A DNA stretch of 64,000 nt from Hyphomicrobiales bacterium (lineage in GTDB: Bacteria > Pseudomonadota > Alphaproteobacteria > Rhizobiales > Xanthobacteraceae): assembly GCA_017305535.1 (NCBI GenBank), contig JAFKKN010000010.1, forward strand, positions 235,872-299,871. The letters are read 5' to 3'. The notes beneath the pieces are model-generated. The model was not told the origin of the DNA, made no database searches, and saw only the letters and a list, made by a program, of their open reading frames with translations. How positions within the stretch are numbered: the first letter of the stretch is position 1; each line of letters opens with the position of its first letter. A program made the translations under genes and the position numbers. This document shows, in pieces, positions 8,780-17,825 of the stretch.

Positions 8780-10024
8780 ATGACGATTACCCGTCGTGAA
8801 TTTGCCATCGGCGCGTCTGGCGTGTTGCTTGGCTCGGTCGCCGCGCCGTTCGTGCGTCGCGCGGGAGCGGCCGATTCGACCATCCGCATCGGCGTCGTCA
8901 ATTCGATGAGCGGTGGTCTTGCTGCCTATGCCCAGGAAGGGCAGCCGGCCTTCGAGTACATCATCAAGAAGATCAATGCCGAGGGCGGCATCAAGAGCAA
9001 GGGCGGCGCGAAGATCGAGCTGGTCCAGGCTGACGACACCAGTCAGCCCGCACGCACAGCGACCGAAGCGCGGCGCCTGATCACCGAGGAAAAGGTGCAG
9101 CTGCTGACCGGCACCATCCTCAGCGCCCAGATGCTGGCGCTGACCCCGGTGCTGGATGAACTGAAAATGCCGACGTTGTCGGTGTGGGCCGGCGGCGCGC
9201 GCTCCAACTACATGTTCACGCTCGGCTATCCCTATGATCGCGGCTACGCGCAGACGATGCACGATTTCGTCGTGTTCCTGCGGGATGCCGAGAAGTTCAA
9301 CATCAAGACCGCGGTGATGGGCTATTCGAATTACGAGGCCGGTCAGCAGGTCAACAAGTTCCTGCACGAGAAGCTCAAGGCCAGTGGCATTGAGATCATC
9401 GGCGAGGCCCCGCTCGACATCAAGGCGCAGGACCAAACCTCCGCGATGGTGCGCATTCGCTCGCTGAAGCCGGACGTCGTGGTCGGGCTGGTGACGCCGC
9501 GCGACGGCATCCTGTTGCATCAGGCGCGCTACAACCTCAACTATCACGGCAGCATCTTCTGCGGCGGCACCGGCGGCTATTCCGACCTGTCGCTGTGGAA
9601 GGATCTGGGCCCAGAAATCGGCAAGGCCGTGCTGACCAAGAACCTGTTCGGCATGACCGGGTTCAGCGCCGGCGCCAAGATCGATTCGATGCAGAAAATC
9701 ATCACCGAGCTGCGCGATGTCGCGAAGCTCGACCGCATCGGGCAGGGGGCGATCCAGTACGCACAAGCCGGACGCGTGTTGCAGCAGGTGCTCGAAACCT
9801 CGGCTTCGTTGGAGCGCGACGCGCTGCTCGATGCCTTCAAGAAAGTGAACATTCCGTTCGGCGATCCCAATCTCTATGTCGCCAAGCCGAAGGGATTGCA
9901 GTTCGCGGAGGATCGTCTGCTGGTCGATGGCAGTGCCATGTTCATTCAGTGGTTGCCGGATCAGCAACAGCAGGTGGTGTTTCCCAAGGAGTTTGCCCAA
10001 TCCGCTCCGCGTCCGCGCGCGTGA
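8780..10024 (+). CDS. HAAT ABC transporter substrate-binding protein with Tat-type signal
   Basis: The 414-residue periplasmic protein starts at ATG 8780, preceded by a good GGGAGGAAA ribosome site; the longer in-frame start at 8741 lacks one. The N-terminus TRREFAIGASGVLLGSVAA has a twin-arginine motif, so export is probably through Tat, ending near AGA-AD. The mature protein is a Peripla_BP_6 binding protein (IGVVNSMSGGLAAYAQEG, ADDTSQPARTATEARRLI). It heads the five-gene operon binding protein-livG-livF-livH-livM. The ligand is unknown; aromatic or hydroxy acids are reasonable guesses next to a CYP199A-like P450. Confidence 0.9.
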   Translation: MTITRREFAIGASGVLLGSVAAPFVRRAGAADSTIRIGVVNSMSGGLAAYAQEGQPAFEYIIKKINAEGGIKSKGGAKIELVQADDTSQPARTATEARRLITEEKVQLLTGTILSAQMLALTPVLDELKMPTLSVWAGGARSNYMFTLGYPYDRGYAQTMHDFVVFLRDAEKFNIKTAVMGYSNYEAGQQVNKFLHEKLKASGIEIIGEAPLDIKAQDQTSAMVRIRSLKPDVVVGLVTPRDGILLHQARYNLNYHGSIFCGGTGGYSDLSLWKDLGPEIGKAVLTKNLFGMTGFSAGAKIDSMQKIITELRDVAKLDRIGQGAIQYAQAGRVLQQVLETSASLERDALLDAFKKVNIPFGDPNLYVAKPKGLQFAEDRLLVDGSAMFIQWLPDQQQQVVFPKEFAQSAPRPRA

Positions 10025-10033
10025 GATCGGGCC

Positions 10034-10753
10034 GTGGCGCTGCTCGAGGTTGACAAGGTCACCAGACGGTTTGGCGGCCTCGTTGCCGTCAATAATGTGA
10101 GCTTCGCGGTGCCCGAGGGTGAAATCCTCGGCATCATTGGCCCCAATGGTGCGGGCAAGACCACACTGTTCAGCGTGATCTCCGGCTTCATTCCACCGAG
10201 CGACGGCGAAATCCGTTTCGCTGGCGAAAGCATCGTCGGCGTGTCACCGGATCGGCTGGTCCGGAGGGGGCTGGTTCGCAGTTTTCAGGTGGTGCAGACC
10301 TTCGCCGATATGACGACGCTCGATGTCGTGACGACGGCCGCGCTGACACGGCGGCCGATCCGCGAGGCGATCGACTACGCGGCGCATGTGCTTCAACGCG
10401 TCGGGATGGCCGGAAAGGAGTTGCTCACGCCGGCGACGTTGTCACTGCAAGACAAGAAGCTGCTCGAACTCGCCAAATGTCTCGCCACCGATCCGCGCTG
10501 CATCCTGCTTGACGAGGTGATGGCGGGATTGACCATCGCCGAAACCGAAGCGCCGATGGCCATCGTTCGGGAGTTGAACAGCCAGGGCGTTACCATCGTC
10601 ATGGTGGAGCACGTCATGCCAGTGATCATGCGGCTGGCGACGCGCATCGTTGTCATCAATTTCGGGGAGAAGATCGCGGAAGCCGCGCCGGAAGAGATCA
10701 TCAAGGATCAACGAGTCATCGACGCCTATTTTGGAGAGCATCTCGATGCTTGA
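10034..10753 (+). CDS. livG: HAAT ABC transporter ATP-binding protein, LivG type
   Basis: This is a 239-residue ABC ATPase starting at GTG 10034, 9 bp after the binding-protein gene. Walker A is GPNGAGKTTLFS near residue 37, Walker B is CILLDEVMAGL and the switch region is MVEHVM with the histidine present. The signature region reads LSLQDKKLLELAK, where LSGGQ is expected, a divergence typical of some LivG proteins. It forms a heterodimer with the following LivF, whose start lies inside the end of this gene (8-bp overlap). Confidence 0.92.
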   Translation: MALLEVDKVTRRFGGLVAVNNVSFAVPEGEILGIIGPNGAGKTTLFSVISGFIPPSDGEIRFAGESIVGVSPDRLVRRGLVRSFQVVQTFADMTTLDVVTTAALTRRPIREAIDYAAHVLQRVGMAGKELLTPATLSLQDKKLLELAKCLATDPRCILLDEVMAGLTIAETEAPMAIVRELNSQGVTIVMVEHVMPVIMRLATRIVVINFGEKIAEAAPEEIIKDQRVIDAYFGEHLDA

Positions 10754-11450
10754 GGTCGATCATCTGGTGACGGGTTACGGCGGCGTCCCTGTTCTGCACG
10801 ACGTTTCATTGACGTTGAATGCCGGCGAGATCGTTGGATTGCTCGGCGCCAACAATGCCGGCAAGACCACATTGATCAACAGCCTTTCGGGCATGTATGC
10901 GCCGATGTCGGGTCGCATTCGCTTCGAAGGCCACGACGTCACCGCGATGACGCCGAAGCAGCGCGTGGAGATTGGCATTATCCAGGTGCCGGAAGGCCGG
11001 CTGGTGTTTCCGGACATGAGCGTACGGGAGAATCTCCTGCTCGGCGGCATCAACGCGCGGGCACGGGCGCATCGACCGCGCACGATGGATCATGTGCTCG
11101 AACTGTTCCCCCGCTTGAAGGAACGCCTTGGGCAGAACGCCGGCACGCTGTCCGGCGGCGAGCAGCAAATGCTGGCGATCGGCCGGGCGCTGATGGCTGA
11201 AGCCAAGTTGCTGATGCTGGACGAGCCGTCGCTCGGCCTGTCGCCGCTGTTCGTGCAATACATTTTCGGCATCATCGATCGTCTGCATGCCGAAGGTCTG
11301 TCGATCCTGCTGATCGAACAGAATCTCAATCTGACGCTGCGTCACGCGCAGCGATGCTATGTGCTTGAGCGCGGCAAGGTGGCCATCGAGGGAGCGTCTG
11401 ATGTTGTCAAGGATGATCCGCGGACGCGCCGTGCTTATCTCGGGCTTTGA
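10746..11450 (+). CDS. livF: HAAT ABC transporter ATP-binding protein, LivF type
   Basis: The 234-residue ATPase starts at ATG 10746, overlapping livG, which implies coupled translation; in-frame codons upstream to 10650 lie inside livG and have no homology. It has Walker A GANNAGKTTLIN (note Asn for the usual Gly in the loop), signature LSGGEQQM, Walker B LLMLDEPSLGL and LLIEQN at the switch position. It is the partner of the preceding LivG in the same uptake system. Confidence 0.93.
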   Translation: MLEVDHLVTGYGGVPVLHDVSLTLNAGEIVGLLGANNAGKTTLINSLSGMYAPMSGRIRFEGHDVTAMTPKQRVEIGIIQVPEGRLVFPDMSVRENLLLGGINARARAHRPRTMDHVLELFPRLKERLGQNAGTLSGGEQQMLAIGRALMAEAKLLMLDEPSLGLSPLFVQYIFGIIDRLHAEGLSILLIEQNLNLTLRHAQRCYVLERGKVAIEGASDVVKDDPRTRRAYLGL

Positions 11451-11490
11451 AATGAATGATTTGACCGGCGGCAATTGAGCGGAGACCGAC

Positions 11491-12357
11491 GTGGCCGAAT
11501 TTCTGCAAGCGCTGGCGCAAGGCCTGCTGATCGGAAGCACCTACGGGCTGTTGGCGCTCGGGATGGGGCTGGTTTACGGCGTCAGCGGCGTCGTCAATTT
11601 CTCGCATGGCGATTTCATCTCGCTCGGCATGTTTTTATGTCTGGCGCTTTATTCGGCATTCGCGCTCGATCCCTATATCTCGCTGGTCATTACCGTGCCG
11701 CTGATGACGGTGATCGGTGGTCTCGTTTATTGGTATCTGCTCCGGCCGATGGTCGGCCATCAGTTCCTGATGGTCGTTCAACTCACCCTGGGTCTTAGCC
11801 TCGTGTTGCAGAACGGCATCCTGATGGTGTTCGGCGGACAGCCCGCGCGCACACCGTCGGTGGTCGAATCCAAACTGCTCATTCTCGGCGATGTTGTCGT
11901 CCGCGTTCCACATGTCATTGCCTTCGTGGTGTCGTTTGCGATGGCGATCGGCCTCTACATCATGTTGCGCTCGACCGACTTCGGACGTTCGATCCGCGCG
12001 GTGCACCAGAATGCGCACTCCGCGGCGCTGATGGGAATCGACGTCAGCCGCGTGCAGACGCTGACCTTCGCGCTCGGCATCGGAATTTTGGCAATCGCGG
12101 CGGCGCTGCTGCTGCCGGGGACGCCGATCCAGCCGGCGCAGGGGCTGCGTTATACGGTAATCACGCTGATCGTGGTGGCGCTCGGCGGCATGACGAATTT
12201 CGTCGGCATCATGCTCGGCGGTTTGATCATCGGCCTCTCGGAGGCGTACGGCACCATCTATCTCTCCGATACGTTGGGCATGTTGCTGCCATACGGCATC
12301 TTCGTGCTGATCATGCTGTTCCGGCCTCAAGGGCTCACCTGGAGTTCATCGCGATGA
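11491..12357 (+). CDS. livH: HAAT ABC transporter permease, LivH type
   Basis: The 288-residue integral membrane protein has about eight helices. It begins with GTG 11491 and carries the LivH signature QGLLIGSTYGLLALGMGLVYGVSGVVNFSHGDFI. It forms the translocation pore together with the LivM encoded directly after it, overlapping by 4 bp. Length and topology are normal for the family. Confidence 0.92.
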   Translation: MAEFLQALAQGLLIGSTYGLLALGMGLVYGVSGVVNFSHGDFISLGMFLCLALYSAFALDPYISLVITVPLMTVIGGLVYWYLLRPMVGHQFLMVVQLTLGLSLVLQNGILMVFGGQPARTPSVVESKLLILGDVVVRVPHVIAFVVSFAMAIGLYIMLRSTDFGRSIRAVHQNAHSAALMGIDVSRVQTLTFALGIGILAIAAALLLPGTPIQPAQGLRYTVITLIVVALGGMTNFVGIMLGGLIIGLSEAYGTIYLSDTLGMLLPYGIFVLIMLFRPQGLTWSSSR

Positions 12358-13346
12358 GGCAGGAATTTTACAAGACGTTGACGTCGCCGGTGTGGCTCGT
12401 GATTCTCGTACTGGCCGTTGTCCTGCCGCCGTTATTGCCGTCGTACTATCTGCACATCGTCATTCTGGCGCTGGTCTATGTCGCGCTGGCGTCGGCGTGG
12501 AATATCGTCGGCGGCATGGCCGGGCAGATTTCTCTGGCACACAGTCTGTTCATCGGCACCGGCGCGATGTTGTCGACCGCGTTGCTGCTCAAGCTGGGCG
12601 TCAACATGTGGCTCGGCCTGGTGATCTCCGCGATCATTTCGGGCGTGATGGGGGCGATGATCGCCTGGATCGATTTTCGCTTTCAACTCGGCCATCTGTC
12701 GTTCGTGCTGATTACGATGGCGTTCGCCGAAATGGGAACGGTGATCGTGGAGGGATGGGATTTCCTGGGGGGCGCATCGGGGCTGCTGCTGCCGCAGGAT
12801 AAGGGGGATTTCCTTGCGTTTCAGTTCGGAGGCGGCATCGGCGCATTCTGGGTTATGCTGGTGCTGGCCATCGTCAGTATTTTGATCAATGTCGCGATCC
12901 TGAATGCCCCGCTGGGCTACTATCTGCGCACCATTCGCGACAACGAGAACGCGGCGCGCGCCATCGGCGTCAACATTCTGCGTTACAAGATCGCGGCCAT
13001 GGTGATCTCGGCGATGCTGAGCTCGGTGATCGGAACAGCCTACGTTCGTTATCTGACTTTCGCCGATCCCTATTTGCTGGTGTCTCCGATCATCATTATC
13101 GAGGTTGTGTTGTTTGCAACGGTCGGCGGATTGGGGCGGGCCTATGGGCCAGCATTCGGCGCGCTACTGCTGGTTCCGCTCGGTGAGATCCTGCGCGGCA
13201 AGCTGGGCGGGACGTTGCCGGGATTGCACTACTTCATCTATGGCGTGGTCGTGATCGCGGTCATTCTGATGTCGCCGCGCGGACTGCTGCCGTTATTCGA
13301 GAAGTGGTTTTCGCGCATGCGGCCGAAGGCGGCGACATCAAAATAG
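12354..13346 (+). CDS. livM: HAAT ABC transporter permease, LivM type
   Basis: The 330-residue inner-membrane permease has about nine to ten helices and the BPD_transp_2 signature (IVGGMAGQISLAHSLFIGTG). Its cytoplasmic coupling loop contains RTIRDNENAARAIGVNI, the segment that contacts the ATPases. It is the last gene of the second HAAT operon. Unlike the first transporter in this window, here LivM is not fused to LivG. Confidence 0.92.
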   Translation: MRQEFYKTLTSPVWLVILVLAVVLPPLLPSYYLHIVILALVYVALASAWNIVGGMAGQISLAHSLFIGTGAMLSTALLLKLGVNMWLGLVISAIISGVMGAMIAWIDFRFQLGHLSFVLITMAFAEMGTVIVEGWDFLGGASGLLLPQDKGDFLAFQFGGGIGAFWVMLVLAIVSILINVAILNAPLGYYLRTIRDNENAARAIGVNILRYKIAAMVISAMLSSVIGTAYVRYLTFADPYLLVSPIIIIEVVLFATVGGLGRAYGPAFGALLLVPLGEILRGKLGGTLPGLHYFIYGVVVIAVILMSPRGLLPLFEKWFSRMRPKAATSK

Positions 13347-13391
13347 GTGTATCGCCAGACGGCGATTCCTGCGTACGGTTCGATGCAGCGT

Positions 13392-14045
13392 TCAGGGCCG
13401 CAACGATTGCATGACGAAATCGACCACGTGCTTGCGCCTGGCACGCAACGCGCTCTTGCTTCTCAAATCCTTGCCGAGGATCGCCGAGAGCGTCGGCATT
13501 CCGGAAAAATAAAAATAGCTCAGCGCGGTGATCGAGATATAGAGCTGTTCCGGGCTCACTCCCTTGCGGAATAGTCCTTCGCGAACGCCCTGTGACAGCG
13601 TTCTTGAGAAGATGCGGAGCAGCGGCGTCCGGATATCCGCAAAATGTGCCAGATTGCGCACGTGAGCGGCATCGTTGCGGTTTTCGTCGTTGAGGATCAC
13701 AACGAAATCGGGATGCAGTTCGAGATAATCGAACGAGCTTTGGACGAGTTTGCGGAGTGCCTTGTCGGGGCTGAGCCCGTCGACGTTGAAGGTGTGCTCG
13801 TGCTGCACGATCTCGTCGTACATCCATTTGAGAACGGCAAAGTAGATCGCGTTCTTGTCGCCGAAATAGTGATAGACCAGCTGTTTGTTGACGCCGGCTT
13901 GCGCAGCGATCTCGTCGACGCGTGCGCCGGCCAGCCCGTTGCGAGCAAACTCCCGTCTGGCCGCGACGAGCAACTTCCGGCGCGTGCTCGCGGGATCACG
14001 GCGTCGAGGCACGGCGCAAGGCTCGTTCAAGCTGAATTCGGCCAT
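13392..14045 (-). CDS. TetR-family transcriptional regulator
   Basis: The 217-residue repressor-type protein has an N-terminal TetR helix-turn-helix at about residues 20-70 (RRKLLVAARREFARNG, VDEIAAQAGVNKQLVYHYFGDK) and an all-helical ligand domain. The gene is convergent with livM, ending 45 bp from it, so it may control the second HAAT operon from downstream or act elsewhere. A perfect 7-bp inverted repeat 59 bp upstream of its start (14104-14120) is a good autoregulatory operator candidate. Confidence 0.9.
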   Translation of the reverse strand: MAEFSLNEPCAVPRRRDPASTRRKLLVAARREFARNGLAGARVDEIAAQAGVNKQLVYHYFGDKNAIYFAVLKWMYDEIVQHEHTFNVDGLSPDKALRKLVQSSFDYLELHPDFVVILNDENRNDAAHVRNLAHFADIRTPLLRIFSRTLSQGVREGLFRKGVSPEQLYISITALSYFYFSGMPTLSAILGKDLRSKSALRARRKHVVDFVMQSLRP

Positions 14046-14103
14046 TTTTCAACCAAGCAGTTGATGAAACAAGCACCCTAAAGATGACAGCAGCGACAGA
14101 AAG

Positions 14104-14120
14104 ATTGATTCACAATCAAT
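14104..14120. promoter_or_regulatory. Candidate TetR operator: 7-bp inverted repeat, 3-bp spacer
   Basis: ATTGATT-CAC-AATCAAT is a perfect palindrome with outer AA/TT pairs after one mismatch. It lies in an AT-rich stretch 59 bp upstream of the TetR gene, where its promoter should be. Size and symmetry fit TetR-family operators. Confidence 0.55.
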
Positions 14121-14311
14121 GTTATATACGGAGAATCGATGCGAGCATTCTGAATTGTGGCATTTTTAGTCGAATGCGTGCTGAAAATCGTTGCTCGGGA
14201 GATCGCGCCGGGGCGCGCTGCAATAGCCTTGCATCGCGCGCACCTTGTTCCGGTGCAGCGGATCATTCGCAATCACGTGATGCTTTGCGCAAGCGAGCGC
14301 AGATGGAAGGC

Positions 14312-15616
14312 TCAAACGCGGACTGGATTGCGCACGCGGCCGGTGTCGCCGAAAACGCGAAGATAACGGGCGGTCTCGGCAGCATCGCCGGTAGCTTTTT
14401 CGGGATTGTCCGACAGCTTGACGGCGGGACGTCCATTCACCGACGTCACCTTGCACACGATTGAAATTGGATCGAGGTCCGTGGTCGGATCAGGTGCGCA
14501 ACCGACAAAATCGTTAGTCAGATTGGTGCCCCAGCCGAAGCTGACACGGACACGGCCGGCGAAGTGGTGATACGCCTCTTCGATAGACTCGGTATCCATG
14601 CCATCGGAGAACACCAGCAGCTTGTCGCGGGGATCTCGTCCCTTCGCTTTCCACCATGCGATGATTTCCTCGCCCGCCTGAATCGGCGGCGCGCTGTCGG
14701 GGCGAAAGCCGGTCCAGTCGGCAACCCAGTCCGGAGCGTCGCGCAAGAAGGCCTTGGTGCCGAATGCATCGGGCAGGGCGATCAGCAGGTTGCCACCGTA
14801 GGTATGCCGCCACTGATCGAGAATGCGGTAGGGCGCCCAGCGCAGTTCGGTATCATCATTGGCGAGAGCGGCGGCGACCATCGGCAATTCGTGCGCGTTG
14901 GTGCCGATCGCCTCCAGATCGCTGTCCATCGCCAGCAGGACGTTGGATGTCCCGGTGAAAGCCTTTCCGAGGCCCTCCTTGACGGCTTCGACGCACCAGC
15001 GTTGCCACAGGAAGCCGTGGCGTCGTCGCGTGCCGAAGTCGGACAATCGCAGACCTTCCAGCTTTCTCAGCCTTTCAACCTTGGTCCAGAGTTTGGCTTT
15101 GGCGCGCGCGTAGAGCACGTCGAGAGCGAAGCGGCCTTGCCCCTTCATGGCCTGGCGCGAGCGCAATTCGTTGAGAATGGCGAGCGCGGGAATCTCCCAC
15201 ATCGTGGTGTAGGCCCAGGGTCCATGGAAATGCAGTTCGTATTGGCCGTCGACCTTGCGCAGTTCGTACTCCGGCAGCCGAAACTCGCCGAGCCAGCGGA
15301 TGAACTCCGGCGAGAACATCTGGGTCTTGCCGTAGAACGTATTACCGGCGAGCCAGATCAGTTCCTTCTTGCTGAACTGGATGCTGCGGGCATGGTCGAG
15401 TTGCGCGCGCAACTCGCCTTCGTCGATGACCTCGGCGAGGCGGACATGGCGGCTTCGATTGATCACCGAGAAGGTGACGCGCTCGTCCGGGTAGAATTCC
15501 CGGATCATCTGCATCATCAGCAGTTTATAAAAATCGGTGTCGAGCAGGCTACGGATGATCGGATCCAGTCGCCAGCCGTGATCGTAGGTTCGTGTCGCGA
15601 TATCTGTGACAGCCAT
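14312..15616 (-). CDS. pncB: Nicotinate phosphoribosyltransferase
   Basis: This 434-residue cytoplasmic enzyme of NAD salvage converts nicotinate and PRPP to nicotinate mononucleotide with ATP hydrolysis. Recognisable features are [20 protein letters not shown] at the N-terminus, GTSNVLLA (the phosphate-binding region), [12 protein letters not shown] with the histidine expected to be phosphorylated, and [17 protein letters not shown]. Length matches the PncB subfamily. It stands alone, and the 182-bp spacer behind its start holds a GC-rich inverted repeat but no clear promoter. Confidence 0.95.
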   Translation of the reverse strand: MAVTDIATRTYDHGWRLDPIIRSLLDTDFYKLLMMQMIREFYPDERVTFSVINRSRHVRLAEVIDEGELRAQLDHARSIQFSKKELIWLAGNTFYGKTQMFSPEFIRWLGEFRLPEYELRKVDGQYELHFHGPWAYTTMWEIPALAILNELRSRQAMKGQGRFALDVLYARAKAKLWTKVERLRKLEGLRLSDFGTRRRHGFLWQRWCVEAVKEGLGKAFTGTSNVLLAMDSDLEAIGTNAHELPMVAAALANDDTELRWAPYRILDQWRHTYGGNLLIALPDAFGTKAFLRDAPDWVADWTGFRPDSAPPIQAGEEIIAWWKAKGRDPRDKLLVFSDGMDTESIEEAYHHFAGRVRVSFGWGTNLTNDFVGCAPDPTTDLDPISIVCKVTSVNGRPAVKLSDNPEKATGDAAETARYLRVFGDTGRVRNPVRV

Positions 15617-15798
15617 GAGGGGAGCTTATAGCCCAGCCCCCGACAGCCGCCTAGCCATCGGCCCGCCTGCGACCTATGCGGTGGCGCAATCGGCATATGC
15701 ATCACTGGCCCGGCGCGACATCCTGTCCGCTCCGGGATGGGTAAGTCCATAGTGCTACGGCCGGCGTCCGGCGCCGGCCGCAGTCGGTCAACAGACGA

Positions 15799-17073
15799 TC
15801 AGTTCGGGAGCTTGATGAACTTCGGATACTTCAGCTTGCCTTCCGCGATCTTCTTCGGCCAGACCGTGACTTGCTTGCCGTCCTGCCACTGGAAGACCAG
15901 CCCGTTGACGGCATCGGGGCCATAGACCAGCCCGTGGGTGAACTTGTCGGTGCGGCCGTAGAATTTGACCGTGCCGATAGTGCCCTCGTAGTTGGTCTTC
16001 TCCATCTCGGCGACCATTTTGTCGGGATCGGTCGAACCGGCGCGCTGGATTGCTTCGGCGATGATGTAGACCTCATCGTAAGCGGTATAGCCGGTATAGG
16101 CCGGGGCCTTGCCGAACTTCTTCTTGAAGGCCTCGGCGAACGGCTTGGTCTTCGGCGTCACCGCGACGTTCTCGGTGGCGACCGCCAGTGACGGAATGCC
16201 GTCGGCGGCGCCGTTGGTATCGGCCCAGAAGGTTGGGCTCAGCGCTTGCGCGCTGATACCGAACATCGGAATCGGCACCTGCTGATTCTTCCACTGTACG
16301 GTCGGTTGCACGCCGACATGAGAGATGCCGGTGATGATGACGTCCGGCTTTTGTGCTTCGATCTTGTTGAAGATCGGCGTGAAGTCGGTGGTGTCCGGCG
16401 AAAAGCGGATGTGATCGGTGACCTTCAGGCCGACCTTCGGCAGGCATTCCTCGTAGCCGACGTCGAGCGGTTTGGTCCAGGCTGCATCCTCGCTCATGAT
16501 CGCGGCGGTCTTCATTTTCAGGCCGTCGACCAGCAACTCCTTCGCCGCGTCGCAGACCGCCTGCGCCTGCGCCGCCGAGGTCAGGTAACCGTGGAAGGTA
16601 TACTTGTTCTTGTCGTAGTCGTCATGGACGGGGCGGGTGATTTCGTTGCTCGCTGCGCCGGGTGTGATCAGCGGCACTTTCAGCCGCGCCGCCCATGGTT
16701 CAAGAGCGAGCACCACCTCGCTGATGTAGCTCGCGATCACCGCGCTCACCTTGTCCTCGGATACGGCGCGCTGGAATGCGCGTACGGAATCGGCGGATGA
16801 ACTCTTGTTGTCGTAGGTGACGATCTCGATTTTGCGACCGTTGATGCCACCCTTGGCATTGATCTCGTCCGCTGCGATTTGCGCGCCGCCCGGTGTCGCC
16901 GCGCCAGCGATCGACTGTACTTCCGCGATAACCCCGATCTTGATCGGGCCATCGGTTTGTGCGAGCGCGATCGTACTTGAGCCGGAAACAACCGCCCCCG
17001 CCAGGAATGCCGCCGCAACAGTCAGCGATCTGGTGCGAGGCCCGACCGTCAGGTTGAGAATTGAAGACTTCAT
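15799..17073 (-). CDS. Orphan HAAT-type substrate-binding protein
   Basis: The 424-residue protein starts at ATG 17073, with GGGAGAA just upstream. The in-frame extension to 17292 has no homology and would bury the signal peptide. A signal peptide (LTVAAAFLAGAVVSGSSTIALA, cleaved near ALA-QTD) leads into a Peripla_BP_6 fold (IKIGVIAEVQSIAGAATPGG, INAKGGINGRKIEIVTYDNKSSSADSVRAF). No permease or ATPase gene is adjacent, so it must dock to a transporter encoded elsewhere or act as an alternative binding protein for one of the two systems here. The ligand is unknown. Confidence 0.88.
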   Translation of the reverse strand: MKSSILNLTVGPRTRSLTVAAAFLAGAVVSGSSTIALAQTDGPIKIGVIAEVQSIAGAATPGGAQIAADEINAKGGINGRKIEIVTYDNKSSSADSVRAFQRAVSEDKVSAVIASYISEVVLALEPWAARLKVPLITPGAASNEITRPVHDDYDKNKYTFHGYLTSAAQAQAVCDAAKELLVDGLKMKTAAIMSEDAAWTKPLDVGYEECLPKVGLKVTDHIRFSPDTTDFTPIFNKIEAQKPDVIITGISHVGVQPTVQWKNQQVPIPMFGISAQALSPTFWADTNGAADGIPSLAVATENVAVTPKTKPFAEAFKKKFGKAPAYTGYTAYDEVYIIAEAIQRAGSTDPDKMVAEMEKTNYEGTIGTVKFYGRTDKFTHGLVYGPDAVNGLVFQWQDGKQVTVWPKKIAEGKLKYPKFIKLPN

Positions 17074-17399
17074 CGCGCATTTCTCCCTGTCTGTACCGCT
17101 TTGGTTGCGGCCTGATCCAAACTCAACACAATGAGCAGGGTGAATCAACGCGCAGCGGCCCGAAGCGGCGAATGGCTGCCGTGCATATCCGCATCGCCAT
17201 GGTCCTGTTTCGCTGTCGGCGCGGTTACGATGACCGGCGACGTACCGCGCGGACGATTTACCGGCGCTGAATGATTTCCGGTTTGCGCGCAAAGGTTATA
17301 GAAAGAGAACGAAGCTTAGTCAGCCAATGCAAGGCCGTGGCCATATTGCGGTCATGTCCTGATGCTCCAAGCCACCGAACACAGTAGAGCGATGTCGTC
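17074..17399. other. Divergent 326-bp spacer, no gene seen
   Basis: This stretch separates the minus-strand binding-protein gene from the plus-strand lipoprotein gene and must hold both promoters. I see no RNA gene, strong palindrome or terminator. Short open frames here lack ribosome sites and family-like composition. Confidence 0.5.
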
Positions 17400-17810
17400 A
17401 TGCCGCCTGTATATTCTGACTGGAAATCCGGCCTTCGAACAGTTTCCATGGTCGTATTGGCGGGGTCGAGCATAAGCCTCGCCGGATGCGCGGGCGTGGG
17501 CGACGGTGCCTTGTCGGGAGCATTTGTCGATCCCGCGAAGTACGAACTCTATGATTGCAAGCAGTTGGAAGCGGAACGCAAATCGCTCGAGGCTCGCAGC
17601 ACGGAGCTGCAAGGTTACATCGACAAGGCGCGAACGGGTACCGCCGGAACGGTGGTTGGCGAAGTGGCCTATCGCAACGACTACATTTCTACCCGCGCAT
17701 CGTTGAAGCTCGCTAACGAGGCCTGGGAGCGAGGCAAATGCGTCGCGACTGCAGCTCCGCCGCCTGCGACGACGCCGGCAAGCAAAGGCAAGGGCCGCGC
17801 CGGCCACTGA
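17400..17810 (+). CDS. Small predicted lipoprotein, function unknown
   Basis: The protein is 136 residues long. A hydrophobic N-terminal segment ends in a lipobox, SLAGC (Cys about 30), so it is probably lipid-anchored in the periplasm or outer membrane. The rest is polar, with a helical stretch (YDCKQLEAERKSLEARSTELQGYIDKARTG) that could form a short coiled coil and a low-complexity Pro/Ala/Lys tail. There are Cys residues near 53 and 119. I do not recognise the family. A shorter start at ATG 17448 would still keep the lipobox. Confidence 0.7.
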   Translation: MPPVYSDWKSGLRTVSMVVLAGSSISLAGCAGVGDGALSGAFVDPAKYELYDCKQLEAERKSLEARSTELQGYIDKARTGTAGTVVGEVAYRNDYISTRASLKLANEAWERGKCVATAAPPPATTPASKGKGRAGH

Positions 17811-17825
17811 TGCATTGATTGGGCG

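Noticed and set aside
8636..10000. Minus-strand open frame of 454 codons opposite the second binding-protein gene
   Set aside because: It is the antisense shadow of a clear Peripla_BP_6 gene; its product is rich in His/Arg/Leu with no family pattern or ribosome site.
15765..15790. GC-rich inverted repeat between pncB and the orphan binding protein as terminator
   Set aside because: No T-run on either strand, and it lies beyond the start of pncB on the wrong side to end that gene.
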